Positions 36,933 to 51,975 of a stretch of 64,000 nt of DNA are shown here, in pieces (position 1 is the first letter of the stretch; each line of letters starts with the position of its first letter). Source of the DNA: Gonium pectorale (lineage: Eukaryota; Chlorophyta; Chlorophyceae; Chlamydomonadales; Volvocaceae). A program made the position numbers and the translations under genes. Below the pieces are notes generated by a model. That model made no database searches. It was not told the DNA's origin and was given only the letters and a program-made list of their open reading frames with translations. The stretch covers positions 521,446-585,445 of the forward strand of contig LSYV01000002.1 in NCBI GenBank assembly GCA_001584585.1, written 5' to 3'.

Positions 36933-39900
36933 TTACGGCGAGGAGCCCATTGGCCCGGCCTCGGGCCACCTAGACACGGCTTGCATTGGCGTCACCAACA
37001 CCTCTATGGACGGGTCTTTCGCGGGGTTCCGTGCCTGCTCCATGATGATATCGATGGGGCTCGCATATCGGGCCCCAGCCCGCGGCTGCAGCTGCCATCG
37101 TGCCCGCTGTCGTTCGGCGGACACACCTGCCGACAGGCTTCGTCGCACCATGGGCAAGCTCGGCCCGGGCGCTTGGAACGCGCCGCCATCGGTCGAGACC
37201 TGTAGCTGCAGCTGGTCCTCCTCCGCCAGTGTGCCCAGCTCCTGGCCCGCCTCACCGGCGCCAGCGGGGCCGGTTTGCGGTTGTGACCAAATCCGGGAGC
37301 GGCCATGCGGCGATGGCATGGTAGCGGCGAACGTTCTGTTGTAGAAGGCATGAGCAGGTGGCGGCTGCAGTATAGGGGGGCTCTCCGACGGATAAGCGTC
37401 ACCGCTCGGGAACCCCTGGAAGCGGAGTCCAGGTGAATAGGGGAAGAGGCCGGGCGGTGAGAGCGGCAGTGCCATTGAAGGCGATTGTTGGAGGCCGGAT
37501 GGGGCCACGGCTCCGGCGCTCGTTGCCACCGAGCGCTTCGCAGCCTCCAGCTCCGCCTTCAGCGAAACGCACTGCGCGAGGGAGGCATGAGCCTGGTCAG
37601 CGGCGCCCCGTCGCGAGAGTGCCGTACCACTGATTTTCCGGGTTTTGTAGCTTAACTGCTGCTGGAAACACGCCTCAAGCCAGCACCAATAGCGCAAGTT
37701 AGCCTAACTCCCATACGCCTTCAAACGCCGGCGCATGGTTCCCAGCTCCTCCGTCTGCATGCGCATGGACGCACCTCGGCCTGCACTGCCGCTAGGTTAG
37801 TCATCGCCTGCTGGAGCTGCTCCTGCATTGGCCGGAGCTCCTCAGACACCAGCTCCTGGACCAGCCCGACCGCCGCCTCGCCCTTGCTTTGCGCCTTGAG
37901 CGCCTTGGCCAGCATGGCCGCGTGCCGCTGATTAGCAATTGAGCTTGACTCCGCGATTGCCAACTGTTCCTCTAACTCCCGGGCACTGCAGTTCCCCAGG
38001 AATGCACGGGCCCGCAAGGCAACTCCATGATCAACTGGCAGTACAAGCGATACATTCCAACATCGACATGATGAACCGGAATACGCGCATGCACAAAAGG
38101 ACGGACCACATACAAGACGGTCCAAACCACAAAGGCTCAGCATGATGACTCGTCTCCCACGAACACGCGCCGTTCCTACAACGGCCCTTGAGCGTACCTG
38201 CTCTTAGCCTGCTTCAGCTCCTCCTCGCGCTCCGCCAACCGCTTCCGTAGCTCCTGCAACTGCCCCTCCAGCGCCGCCGGATTTGGGAGCGTGGCAGTGA
38301 CGCGCTGCGCGTGGAGCGCGCGATCATCGGCCTTCCGTACCTCCATTTCAAGACTCGCCTGAGATCAGAAAGGGACGGTGGATGGGCAGTCTTGAAGAGG
38401 ACCGTACATTACATTATTGGGTGGGCGGGGAGCCGGGAGACATGCACCAGCCCGCATGCGACGCACGTAGACTAGACTAGGCGCATCCCAACGCGGCATT
38501 GCATAGGGTCAGCCCAGAAAGAATGGGCCGCATCGGGGGCTACTGTGGTGGTCGCGGCCGAACTAACATGCAGGGACGTNNNNNNNNNNNNNNNNNNNNN
38601 NNNNNNNNNNNNNNNNNNNNNNNNNNNNNNNNNNNNNNNNNNNNNNNNNNNNNNNNNNNNNNNNNNNNNNNNNNNNNNNNNNNNNNNNNNNNNNNNNNNN
38701 NNNNNNNNNNNNNNNNNNNNNNNNNNNNNNNNNNNNNNNNNNNNNNNNNNNNNNNNNNNNNNNNNNNNNNNNNNNNNNNNNNNNNNNNNNNNNNNNNNNN
38801 NNNNNNNNNNNNNNNNNNNNNNNNNNNNNNNNNNNNNNNNNNNNNNNNNNNNNNNNNNNNNNNNNNNNNNNNNNNNNNNNNNNNNNNNNNNNNNNNNNNN
38901 NNNNNNNNNNNNNNNNNNNNNNNNNNNNNNNNNNNNNNNNNNNNNNNNNNNNNNNNNNNNNNNNNNNNNNNNNNNNNNNNNNNNNNNNNNNNNNNNNNNN
39001 NNNNNNNNNNNNNNNNNNNNNNNNNNNNNNNNNNNNNNNNNNNNNNNNNNNNNNNNNNNNNNNNNNNNNNNNNNNNNNNNNNNNNNNNNNNNNNNNNNNN
39101 NNNNNNNNNNNNNNNNNNNNNNNNNNNNNNNNNNNNNNNNNNNNNNNNNNNNNNNNNNNNNNNNNNNNNNNNNNNNNNNNNNNNNNNNNNNNNNNNNNNN
39201 NNNNNNNNNNNNNNNNNNNNNNNNNNNNNNNNNNNNNNNNNNNNNNNNNNNNNNNNNNNNNNNNNNNNNNNNNNNNNNNNNNNNNNNNNNNNNNNNNNNN
39301 NNNNNNNNNNNNNNNNNNNNNNNNNNNNNNNNNNNNNNNNNNNNNNNNNNNNNNNNNNNNNNNNNNNNNNNNNNNNNNNNNNNNNNNNNNNNNNNNNNNN
39401 NNNNNNNNNNNNNNNNNNNNNNNNNNNNNNNNNNNNNNNNNNNNNNNNNNNNNNNNNNNNNNNNNNNNCTCGTCGCATGCGTTTTTCTTTTCAACACACA
39501 TTACAGCCGATCCCCGCTTACGCATTTAGTGCGCAGTTGATGAACGTTTCTCCTGCTTTCCGACAGCTCCGCGACCATCTTGTTGCATCGGTCTTGCAAG
39601 TCGTGCTTCAGGCTCCGCAAGTGCTTGACCTCCTGTAGAGTGGTGGCCAAGGCAAAGAGCACGGCGTTCATCTCCAAACAAGGATTAAAGTTAGGGACAC
39701 CCTGTTTCCCCGCCCATTCCGTAGGGTTTCCCCCTCGGTTTCTATAGTTAGGCAGAGGTGTCCTTCTTACAATCTCCATTACTCCATCCCTACGAGAATA
39801 CGCATATAAGATGGTCGCACCCGACAAGCATGGAATACAGATATAGCCAGCTACACGTGGCACCGCATTGCCAGACAGACTCGCATTGACTTGCAGTGGG

Positions 39901-41310
39901 GAAGACGGACCCACCTCGTCGAGGCTCTGGACGGTGCGTTGCAGGTGAGCGACCCGGTTGACCGACTCGGGTGATGTGACGCCCAACTGCAGGCGTGTCA
40001 ATGGGCGCAGGACGGACAGTCGTGCTGGCGTTACCTTCCAACCAAAGGTGTTCGATTTGTCAGCGCATAACGAGTCGGGGTTGTTCAAGCAAAACGCAGA
40101 AGGTACATAGTGGCGTGGCGCTGTCGGGAGGCCGGGTTTGGCAAGCAAACTCGGAGACGGGCATGCCACAAACAGGTAGCATGAGGACACACCTGCGAAT
40201 CGGGGCACCCGCGGTCGCTCTGCGCCTCCACATCTTCCCCCGTGGGCCCCCGAGACTGCAGCTCGCCCCAGCCGTGCCTAGAGCTGCCCGCGCCTCCCAG
40301 CTTTCCATGACTGGTAGGGCTCTTGAGCTGCTTCTTGAGCAACTCCACCTCTTTCGTCAGGCGCTGCTTGTCCCGCTGCAGCATCTCGTTCTCCGTCGCA
40401 AGGTCGTCCTGAAAGCGGCTGACCACGCGTCGTGGCCCTGCCACGGCGCCGCCCACTGACGTGGCCGCAGGTGCGCCGTTGCCGCCCGTGGCGGGGCCGC
40501 GCTTGCTCGCCTCTCGGAGGAGCTTGTTAATGTGGACGTTAGCAGACTTGAGCTTGGAGGTCAGGTCCTTGGCCTCCTCCTCGGCCTTGTGCTTGGAGGC
40601 AAGCAACTGCGGGGAAGGGTCCGCATTTCTGAGGTTTTCGACTCGAGGAGCCGCAACCGTGAATCCAAACATCGAGCTGAGCTGCGGGCCTAGAATTTGC
40701 CGTGAACTGCCGGCTGCCCCGCTGGTAACGATGCAGTCGACGATTCAACGCCAGCTAGCGGTATACCTACTTTGCTCTCATGCGACTGGACCTCCAGCCT
40801 CAGGCGCCGCACGCTCTCCTCGAGCGTCTCGTTTTTCCTCTCAGAACATCCCAGCGCCACACGGCGCCGATCTGCCTCCTCCCGCAGCTGGTCAAGGGCC
40901 CGGCTGCTTGCATCCGCTAGGTTAATCTGCCGTTGATAGTAACGGAAACATGATTACACAATAGGGTAACGCTAGGATGAAGGCAATGAGCGAAGGTGGC
41001 GGAGAGGAGAAAACACACGCTACCCACAACCGATATTGAAACCTACCCCACCAACCCACCAGCCGGTACACGAGCTCGATAAACCCGGCGCCGTCTTGCG
41101 GGGATGGGTTGAGAACATTTAGGGTATCGCTCGCCCAAAGCCCTTGACCTGCCAAGCGTGGGAGCGAGGTGGAGTGAGGGCAACAGCCGACCTGGGACGG
41201 AAGCCAACGGGAGAGGGCATAGCTGCAGCCGACATACCCTTGAGGTATGAGCACAGATGCACGCTCGCGGCCTCCACTTCTTCAGGCGAGACGCACGCGA
41301 CAGATATCAT
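36933..41310 (-). CDS. Coiled-coil protein of unknown function (possible ADIP/SSX2IP-like centrosomal protein)
   Basis: Exons on the minus strand: 41310-41238, 41094-41060, 40926-40771, 40606-40193, 39986-39915, 39671-39522, 38358-38198, 37985-37775 and 37592-36933 (start could be 37655). All visible junctions keep phase, giving about 643 residues. The N-terminus, VSPEEVEAASVHLCSYLK then DGAGFIELVYRLINLADASS, is a short globular head. Long heptad-rich helices follow (LEESVRRLRLEVQSHESK; NEMLQRDKQRLTKEVELLKK; LQELRKRLAEREEELKQAK; ARELEEQLAIAESSS). The C-terminal exon is Pro/Ser-rich and probably disordered. The architecture resembles ADIP/SSX2IP proteins of centriolar satellites, but I see no decisive motif. 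The N gap lies in the intron between 39522 and 38358; that intron's ends are phase-compatible, yet an exon could be hidden there. It starts head-to-head with katanin p60, 435 bases away. Confidence 0.75.
38501..38579 (+). repeat. Dispersed repeat family B at the left gap edge
   Basis: It matches 62375-62453: CATCGGGGGCTACNGTGGTG, then a GAACTAACATGCAGGGACGT-type stretch that runs directly into the N gap. Confidence 0.85.
38580..39468. other. Assembly gap (889 N)
   Basis: There is no sequence. Apparent open frames across it are artefacts. Both edges carry pieces of the same dispersed repeat family, which probably caused the gap. Confidence 0.99.
39469..39504 (+). repeat. Dispersed repeat family B at the right gap edge
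   Basis: CTCGTCGCATGCGTTTTTCT, then TTTCAACACAC, resembles 62337-62370 and 62517-62545. Confidence 0.7.
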
Positions 41311-41745
41311 GGCTCGTGGCTCTAGCACAAGGCTGGACTGAGAGCCCCTATGGCTCTGCAGGTGAGCGTGATGCTCGCATGCAACTGGTTCGCTGATCAA
41401 GATGCCGACGTAGGGGGAGAGGTAGCGCCCGGGTGGGGCCAAGAACTAGAGCAAGTGACCTAAGGACACCCAGAAGAAGGTTCTTTAAATTGCTACACGT
41501 ACAATGGTCCTGTAGTCCAGGAGTTGGGCTTTTTCACAGGGTTGCCGTAGGCCTGGATCGAGACTGGCCCGTTTTGTGCTTGCCTCCCCTCCGCTGCTCC
41601 CAATTATGGCAGCGAACTCAATTGCTCGTGTTTTAATACGATAAGCAGATGTAAACCAGCTTTCCACGTTCTTGCCCTTTCTTGAGCCACACCGCGCGGG
41701 GAAGCGGGAGAGCGGTTACCGGCCACTAGGCAAACAAAGCACGAA
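41311..41745. promoter_or_regulatory. Divergent upstream region of coiled-coil and katanin genes
   Basis: It holds the 5' UTRs and promoters of both genes. No specific element was recognised. The minus-strand frame stays open up to 41442, so the coiled-coil gene could start further upstream. Confidence 0.35.
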
Positions 41746-45968
<4,223 letters not shown>

Positions 45969-46869
45969 GGCGCCGCAAGCACGTGGGGCGCGCGCCGCCC
46001 ATCGGACTCACGTTGTGTGGTGCTGATGGTGGTGGTAGCTCAAAACGTGCTCTCGTGGAAATTCGCGACTCTTTCCCCGGTTCATTGGCCAGAAGTAGCG
46101 TGCAGGGTGCAGGGATCACCTACGTGGGCGAGCGACGTATTTGCTCAGGACATTCTTACATATCCTCGGACAAGTGGGATGCTGACGCTGCATCCAAGTT
46201 GCAGGTTGCGCTTTAGTTCGAGTGTTCATGGTCTATGGCGTAAAGCCATGTCTGCCGTGTCCGGGTCAGTGGGTACGGCAGTCCTGCGCGCCAACCGCCA
46301 CGAAGGTGATTTGCAGGATGCTTTGGCAGGTGCGCCAGAGGCGCATGTATGCCTGTGGACTGGTCTAATGATGGCAGTGTAGCGCAGTGCCGAAGATAAG
46401 CGCAGGCATCAAATGGGCCCGCGTAGTGGCAGCAGACGTTGTTACAGGAGAAGTTTCCCTTCGTAGCCTTCAATTGCCCTGTAGCCACTGCACACAAAAT
46501 ACAATCGATTGCGTCCTGCTGTTCCTTAACCGCCGTACAACTGGAAGATGTACACAGGGTCATACATGCGACGGGGTGCTTGACCACGCTGGGCCCGACC
46601 ACTTGCAGACCGCTCTCGGTTGGTTCGAACGATACTGCTTAAGGGGTGCTCACTATGTACGGCGAGTCACGTCGGAATGAATACGCTTTTAATTATCATA
46701 CCAAGTGCTTTTCAGACCCAGCAAATGTTATGCCCCCTGTGTGAAACAGACCGGTACCCACCTGACCCACGGCCCCTGAATGCCCAACATTCCGACTACA
46801 TAACGTCGCAAGGAGGCGGTAAGCGCATGCGGCTCCTAACTGCCCCGCGTTGCATCAGTCATCGGCCCC
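45969..46869. other. Convergent 3' region between katanin and RSP2
   Basis: Probably the two 3' UTRs. On the RSP2 strand a TGTAA motif (algal poly(A)-signal type; TTACA at 46442-46446 on plus) lies 424 bases beyond the stop codon. No gene was seen. Confidence 0.4.
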
Positions 46870-49800
46870 TTAGTTCTCCTCCTCGCCTCCCTCGCCCTCC
46901 TCGGCCTCGCCCTCGCCCAGAGCAGCCTCCCCTTCGCCTGCCTCAGCTGCCGCTGCAGCGGCAGCTTCCGCAGCGGCCGCTGCCCGCGCAGCCTCTTCCT
47001 CCGCGAGCCGAGCGGCCTCCGCTTCCGCCTCCGCCTGAGGGACACCAACAGTCATGACAGGAGGCCATGACTTGAAGCTTGTCACGCATCCGGTCCTGCC
47101 CTCTTTTCGGCACTTCGGGCTCCCGCTTTCTGTGCAGGTTTCTCTTTTTTATGCTGTCCTCTACGCCTTGCAAGAAAGCATCGCGCTACAGCAGGCGCGC
47201 CAATGCAATGGTCGTAAGCTTACCAGTTCTGTGCTCAGGAACAAAGGCCACTGCCCAGTCAACACAGCCCCCACCTTTGCGCGCTCCGCCTCCTCCAGCG
47301 CAACCTTCTTAGCCTCCAGGTCGGTGCGAGCCTTCTCCAGCTTGGCAGTCACCGTGCGGTGCAGCACGGCCTTGCGGGCAACCCGCCGCACCTGTTGCCA
47401 CCAAGGGAAAGGGGGTCATTGGGTTGCGATTCAATTTCACTTCAGACGCCTGAGGCGCATGCCGTCATTAACCACAGAACACTAAGGAGCCAGGAGGGAC
47501 GAAGTCGGACCTTATGCATGCCTCAGCATGAGCCCGCCCACCCCAAAGCAGCAAAGCAGCAACACGACATGCCATGCCATGCGCGGCAATGAAGGCCGCT
47601 CCCATACCCGGTGTTCTCGCTCTCCCTTCGCCCACCGCGGCGTTCCCTCACGTCTTACCCGGCCAATCACCGCTTCCACTCTAAATTTTCCGCCCGGCCC
47701 AATCCACCTGCTTAATGTACGTGAGCGCGATCACGCCGAAGCCGGTGTTGGGCAGCTCGGCCTCCAGCTTCTTGGCCGAGGAGACGGCCTTGTAGCATTG
47801 CCGCACGCGGCCCCACAGCTCCAAGTCGCGCTCCTGCGTCGCGTCATAGGCCGCCATGTCCTCGAAGAGAGCCGGTGTCAGGTGGGCGTATACCAGCTTC
47901 CAGGTAGCGAACGTGTCCGGCTGACGGCCCAGCAGGTGGAGCAGCGCCTTGAGGACGTGGAAGGTGGCCTGCGGCACGCTCAGCATGTGGCGTAGCGACG
48001 TGAGGGTCGCCGACGACGACTCCGCAGCCGCCTGCGGGGGAGAGAGGTTACGGCGACAGGGAAGGTGAGAGACTGGGCCAGCTAGCGAGAGACTAGTAAT
48101 CATGTGGCCGGGACAAGGGCAGAGCATTGAGTGCACGTCCTTCGCGAGCCGAAGCAAGAACCGTGGTGTGAGCATGATTGTGGCCCTCATGGGGCTAGCT
48201 GTCATAAAAAAGAGAACCAGAAACGGGGAAGGCAGCCTCTACGGACATACACACCCAAGGGTGTGATGTTTCCAGCAGGGCGCCGAGTACAAGGCATGGC
48301 GGGCGAGGTATACGAGCAGACGGGCACTCCCGGTGTGTTACCAGACTAGTTACCTGACGAGAAGTAGAGGGTGTCATACCCTGTAAGAGGTCATGTCGAT
48401 TGTGCCCACGCAAGCGGCAATAGCAACCCTTCACGCCTTCCAACTATGATTTCAGCTTCAAAGCCCCATCTGCCCCTCGCACCTGCACAACAGCCTGCAG
48501 CGCCTGTTGCTCCAGCTCCAGCGCTGTGCGTGCATGCGCCTCCGCTTCCGCCGCCTTCTCCGTCGTTTCCGTGAGCTTTGCGATGGCAGCCTGGATGCCG
48601 GGGATAGGGTCTATCACCTTCTTCTTCTTCTTGGGCTTGGGGGGCTCACCGTCCTCGCCCTCCTCGCCCTCCTCCCCCTCCTCTTCTTCCTCCTCCTCCG
48701 GCTCCTCCGGCGCGGGCTCCTCCTCCGGCGGTACCTCCTCCTCCTCGCCGTCACCAGCAGGTGGCGGCGCTGCGGCCCGGGCAGGCGCGCACAACATCAA
48801 ACGCATTACAGTTGCAGCTGATGAACACACGCAGTGTGCATAGCCGCATCGACGAATGCAGGTGCGCTCCACACGTCGGCCCGCTTGGGCCGATAGGTAA
48901 CATAATGCGCAGGGTACTCCGCCCGATGTTCAGGGCATTCTAGCATCCGCTCCAAAGCAAGTGCGTTTCGTCCTGGCCGTTCCCAACTTGTGCCAAGCCC
49001 CATGTAACGGCCTCATCAACAATTTGCAACTGAGCAAAGCTGGCACGTGGGGCACCATACGGAATGCGTCCGAATCCACCTGTATCACCTTTGCAGAGCC
49101 AGCTCTTTCCTTCTTTTCACCCTGTTCTGTTTGCCATTCGCGCAAACCCCACCTGCAATTGCCACCTCCGCAGCTGCCTGTGTCCGTAGCTCCACAAGCT
49201 TGCTCTTGAGCGCCTCCAGCGTCTCAGCCGCGGAAGTGGCCGTAAGGCCGGCGGCTGCCTCCGCCGCCACAGCACCCAGGGCCTTCGCCAGCGACTGCGA
49301 GACCTCCCATACAAAGTCCCGGTCTTCTGGTGTCAGCGGCTGGCCACTGCCCTCGGGAAACAGTGTGTCTGCAGCCAACAGGGCTTTGAACTCGCCGCTG
49401 GAGGGCAGTGTGATGCCGCACGCCTGGTAGGACCCGATCTTGGGGAAGTTGCGGAAGAACTTGATCCGGTCCTTGTTGGCCACATTGGGCACGTATAGCA
49501 TGGGCAGCTTCTCGTCCAGGACACGGAAACTGTACGGCACCGGTTCTGGCTTGGAGTCCTCCTCGGCCGCGTCCTCGGGTGGCGGCGCTGGCCGGCGGAG
49601 GTCCACACCCAGCACGTGCTCCTGCCCCGCGCTGGCCGCCACATAGGCGAAGTACTTTTTGCTGTAATCAACGGGCCGCGGGATCTTCTTGGCGACACCC
49701 GCGCCGCCCTCGCTGTCCTCGCCGCCCTCCGCTTCCATGGCCTCTGGCTCTGGGGCGAGCTCCTCGTCCGCGCCAGTCTCGGCGCCCTCTGCCGCAGCGG

Positions 49801-50626
49801 CCTCGCCCTCATCCTCCGACTCCACGGCTGCGGCATCGTCATCCTCAGGGGGGGCCCAATCGGGCTCCTCCGGGTCCGTAACGATGGCTGCGTAGGCCGC
49901 GCCCGCGGCAGTGTGCTGCTTGATTAGTTGCACGGCCGCGTTGAGAAGGTCACGCGGCACAGCCACCAGGGAGGCCAACGCCTCGGCGGCCTCTTTGCGG
50001 GTTGCTGCTGTGGCCTTGGCTGATTGGTCAGCCTGGGTCTCCTTGATCTGCGGGAGAGGGAGGGCAAAGAGCCCAGGCCCAGCACAGCCGTTGCAGCGGT
50101 GGCGTGGTGGTGACGGGAATGGGGTACCTTTCTTGCGTAAGTGGTGGAATGGAGGAGTGAAAAAGTGGGATGGTGAAAGACGTGCTACCCAGGTGCTACC
50201 CGCAGAAGAGTCAGATACTCCATGTTGGCAAGACCCCAGCCGTGGCAGTCACTGAACCCCCGGCACGGCGGGAGCCGCGGGGCCGCCCACACAGTGTCTT
50301 CGAGCTATACATCCTCGCCGATCGCTGACGATGTCCTGCTACGTACCAGCCTGTCCTTCTTCAGCTGCAGCTCCTGCTGGCGCTCCCTGTAAAAGTTGCC
50401 CTCAACCTCCGCGTTCTTGACGTATCTACAGGAAAGTATAAGCATATAGTACTGTTGGTAGCGTCCTAAGTTGCACGCTGCGATGTATGGGCATGTCTCA
50501 CTTGAGCAACCAGAGCCCAAGATACTCGACGGGATCGCTTGGCTGAGCACTTATAGCCGCAGCACATCCACGTGCAAGAGCCTCGCCTACAGTCTCCTTT
50601 AAGTATGTGGAGTCGTTGTTCGGCAT
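46870..50626 (-). CDS. RSP2: Flagellar radial spoke protein 2
   Basis: Structural protein of the axonemal radial spoke (PF24 locus in Chlamydomonas). The Dpy-30 domain docks to an amphipathic helix of RSP3. Exons on the minus strand: 50626-50502, 50425-50347, 50047-49153, 48769-48483, 48031-47708, 47391-47275 and 47034-46870, all phase-consistent, giving 663 residues. Residues 1-60 form the Dpy-30 domain: MPNNDSTYLKETVGEALARG, then SDPVEYLGLWLLKYVKN. Exon 3 continues with a GAF-like region (FAYVAASAGQEHVLGVDLRR; LPMLYVPNVANKDRIKFFRN; PLTPEDRDFVWEVSQSLAKA) after a long acidic insert. An acidic/Lys-rich segment (PEEEEEEEGEEGEE ... KKKKKVIDPIPG) and a charged helical tail ending EEGEGGEEEN follow. 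The Dpy-30 plus GAF order and size fit RSP2. RSP2 is known to bind calmodulin; no site was assigned here. A family A repeat lies in intron 4. Confidence 0.86.
48210..48346 (+). repeat. Dispersed repeat family A, copy 3, inside an RSP2 intron
   Basis: Nearly identical to copy 1 at 29831-29965, from AGAGAACCAGAAACGGGGAA to GGTGTGTTACCAG. The hairpin CACACCC-AA-GGGTGTG (48250-48265) is perfectly paired. It is antisense to RSP2. Confidence 0.92.
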
Positions 50627-51582
50627 TCTCAGCCTGTTAAAAGCTTGCCTAGCTATATTTCAAGGTACAAGCCCAGTTCCTCAAGTTCATGGGTGGATAC
50701 AGAGAAATTAGCTTCAATGGCTTTGAAAGTCACAGTCCTTCGAAGTCCCGCCGTACAATTGGTGTGAGCGTTTAAGCATGCGGCATCCAGAACACGGCGT
50801 CGTTCACGCACATTTTGCTTATCTTGTTCCAGCTACACGTTAATGGTGCGAGTGCGGTTGTTGCATGAGAAAATTGCGCTCAGGTATAACGAAGGAAAAT
50901 TATGTTTACACTACATCATCGATGCCGTGGCACGGAAGCCCATACACAGAACCACACAGTGCCTTCTGCTCAATGCTAGTCCCACGGGTCCACCCAAACA
51001 CTCTGCCTACCTACGAATCCTGCATCCTACTGCAGCCTTTGCATTCCTGCCACTCTAGACCACATATGTGTTCAATTGGCAGTCCCGGGAGGCTCTAGAG
51101 CCCCAGCAATAACAGCTCTGTGGCCGCCCAAAATGGAAGAAATGTAATCCTACGGCATGATGTGCTCAGTTTGCACTCTGCAGCTGCCAAACCTGCGTGC
51201 CAGTCAGTATGGCCGAAATCCGGGCTGGACTGGGTCAAACATGGCACGTAGCGAGTATCCTACCCAGGAACCGCCTTGGGACACCGGACGTACACTCGAC
51301 ATGCAAGCCCCCGAGCCAGCACACCCACTCATCCAAGGACTCTCGGCCGATAAGGCGCGTGCAATGCTTGTGTTCAGACCATAAGCACGGAGAAGTTGCA
51401 GCAACGCGCACGGCCCCAAACCCTATGCAAACCTCTTCAGCATCCGGCGAGGAGCAGATACCCTTACCATCCAGGCCAAAGTGAAAAGCCGTCCCCACAC
51501 GGGCTCCACCGGGCTCGCACGACACGTCTACCCGGTCGCGGATGGCCGACCCCGTGAGGTTGGCCGACGGGGCATGGCAAAT
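50627..51582. other. Upstream region of RSP2 and 3' flank of profilin
   Basis: Both neighbouring genes are on the minus strand. No exon, repeat or RNA gene was recognised. Confidence 0.4.
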
Positions 51583-51975
51583 CTAGTACCCCAGGTTGTT
51601 CAGGTACTCGCCCAATGCCTCAACGATCCTGTTGCAGGTTTGTGCAGTTACGTTCGGCTCCGTGTAGAAGCCGATGGTGATCGCCTGGTTCGACTTGAAG
51701 GCGATGAAGCCTGTCTTGTCCTTGCGCGTCCGCAGAACGTTATCCGTCCCCGGAATGCGCAGATACTTCTGTCCGCCGATGGTCAGGGTGGAGACGCCAA
51801 GGTCCTCGAACGCTTGCGCCAGCGCCTTAATCTCCTCGACTGTTATCGCAGGGAATTCTGTGCTCTGGGCCCAAACACCGCCGTCCTGGCCGAGAATCGC
51901 AGCGCTGGTGAGGGTGTTCCCGCTCGTGTCGACCGGCATCATCAGGTTCTGAGAAACATATGCATCCCAGGCCAT
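51583..51975 (-). CDS. PRF1: Profilin
   Basis: Actin-monomer-binding protein that controls actin polymerisation; in algae and plants it also binds poly-proline and phosphoinositides. It is a single uninterrupted exon of 130 residues, the normal length. It begins MAWDAYVSQNLM (N-terminal poly-Pro-binding helix; plant forms have SWQxYVD). It continues AAILGQDGGVWAQSTEFPAI, then GGQKYLRI, KTGFIAFKSNQAITIGFYTE and the C-terminal helix RIVEALGEYLNNLGY. No residue is missing. Lack of introns is unusual in this intron-rich window, but the gene could simply have its introns in the UTR. It lies 957 bases upstream of RSP2 in the same direction. Confidence 0.95.
   Translation of the reverse strand: MAWDAYVSQNLMMPVDTSGNTLTSAAILGQDGGVWAQSTEFPAITVEEIKALAQAFEDLGVSTLTIGGQKYLRIPGTDNVLRTRKDKTGFIAFKSNQAITIGFYTEPNVTAQTCNRIVEALGEYLNNLGY

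Noticed and set aside
38472..39638. Long open frames of 312-379 codons on both strands
   Set aside because: They run through the 889-base N gap and consist almost wholly of unknown residues.
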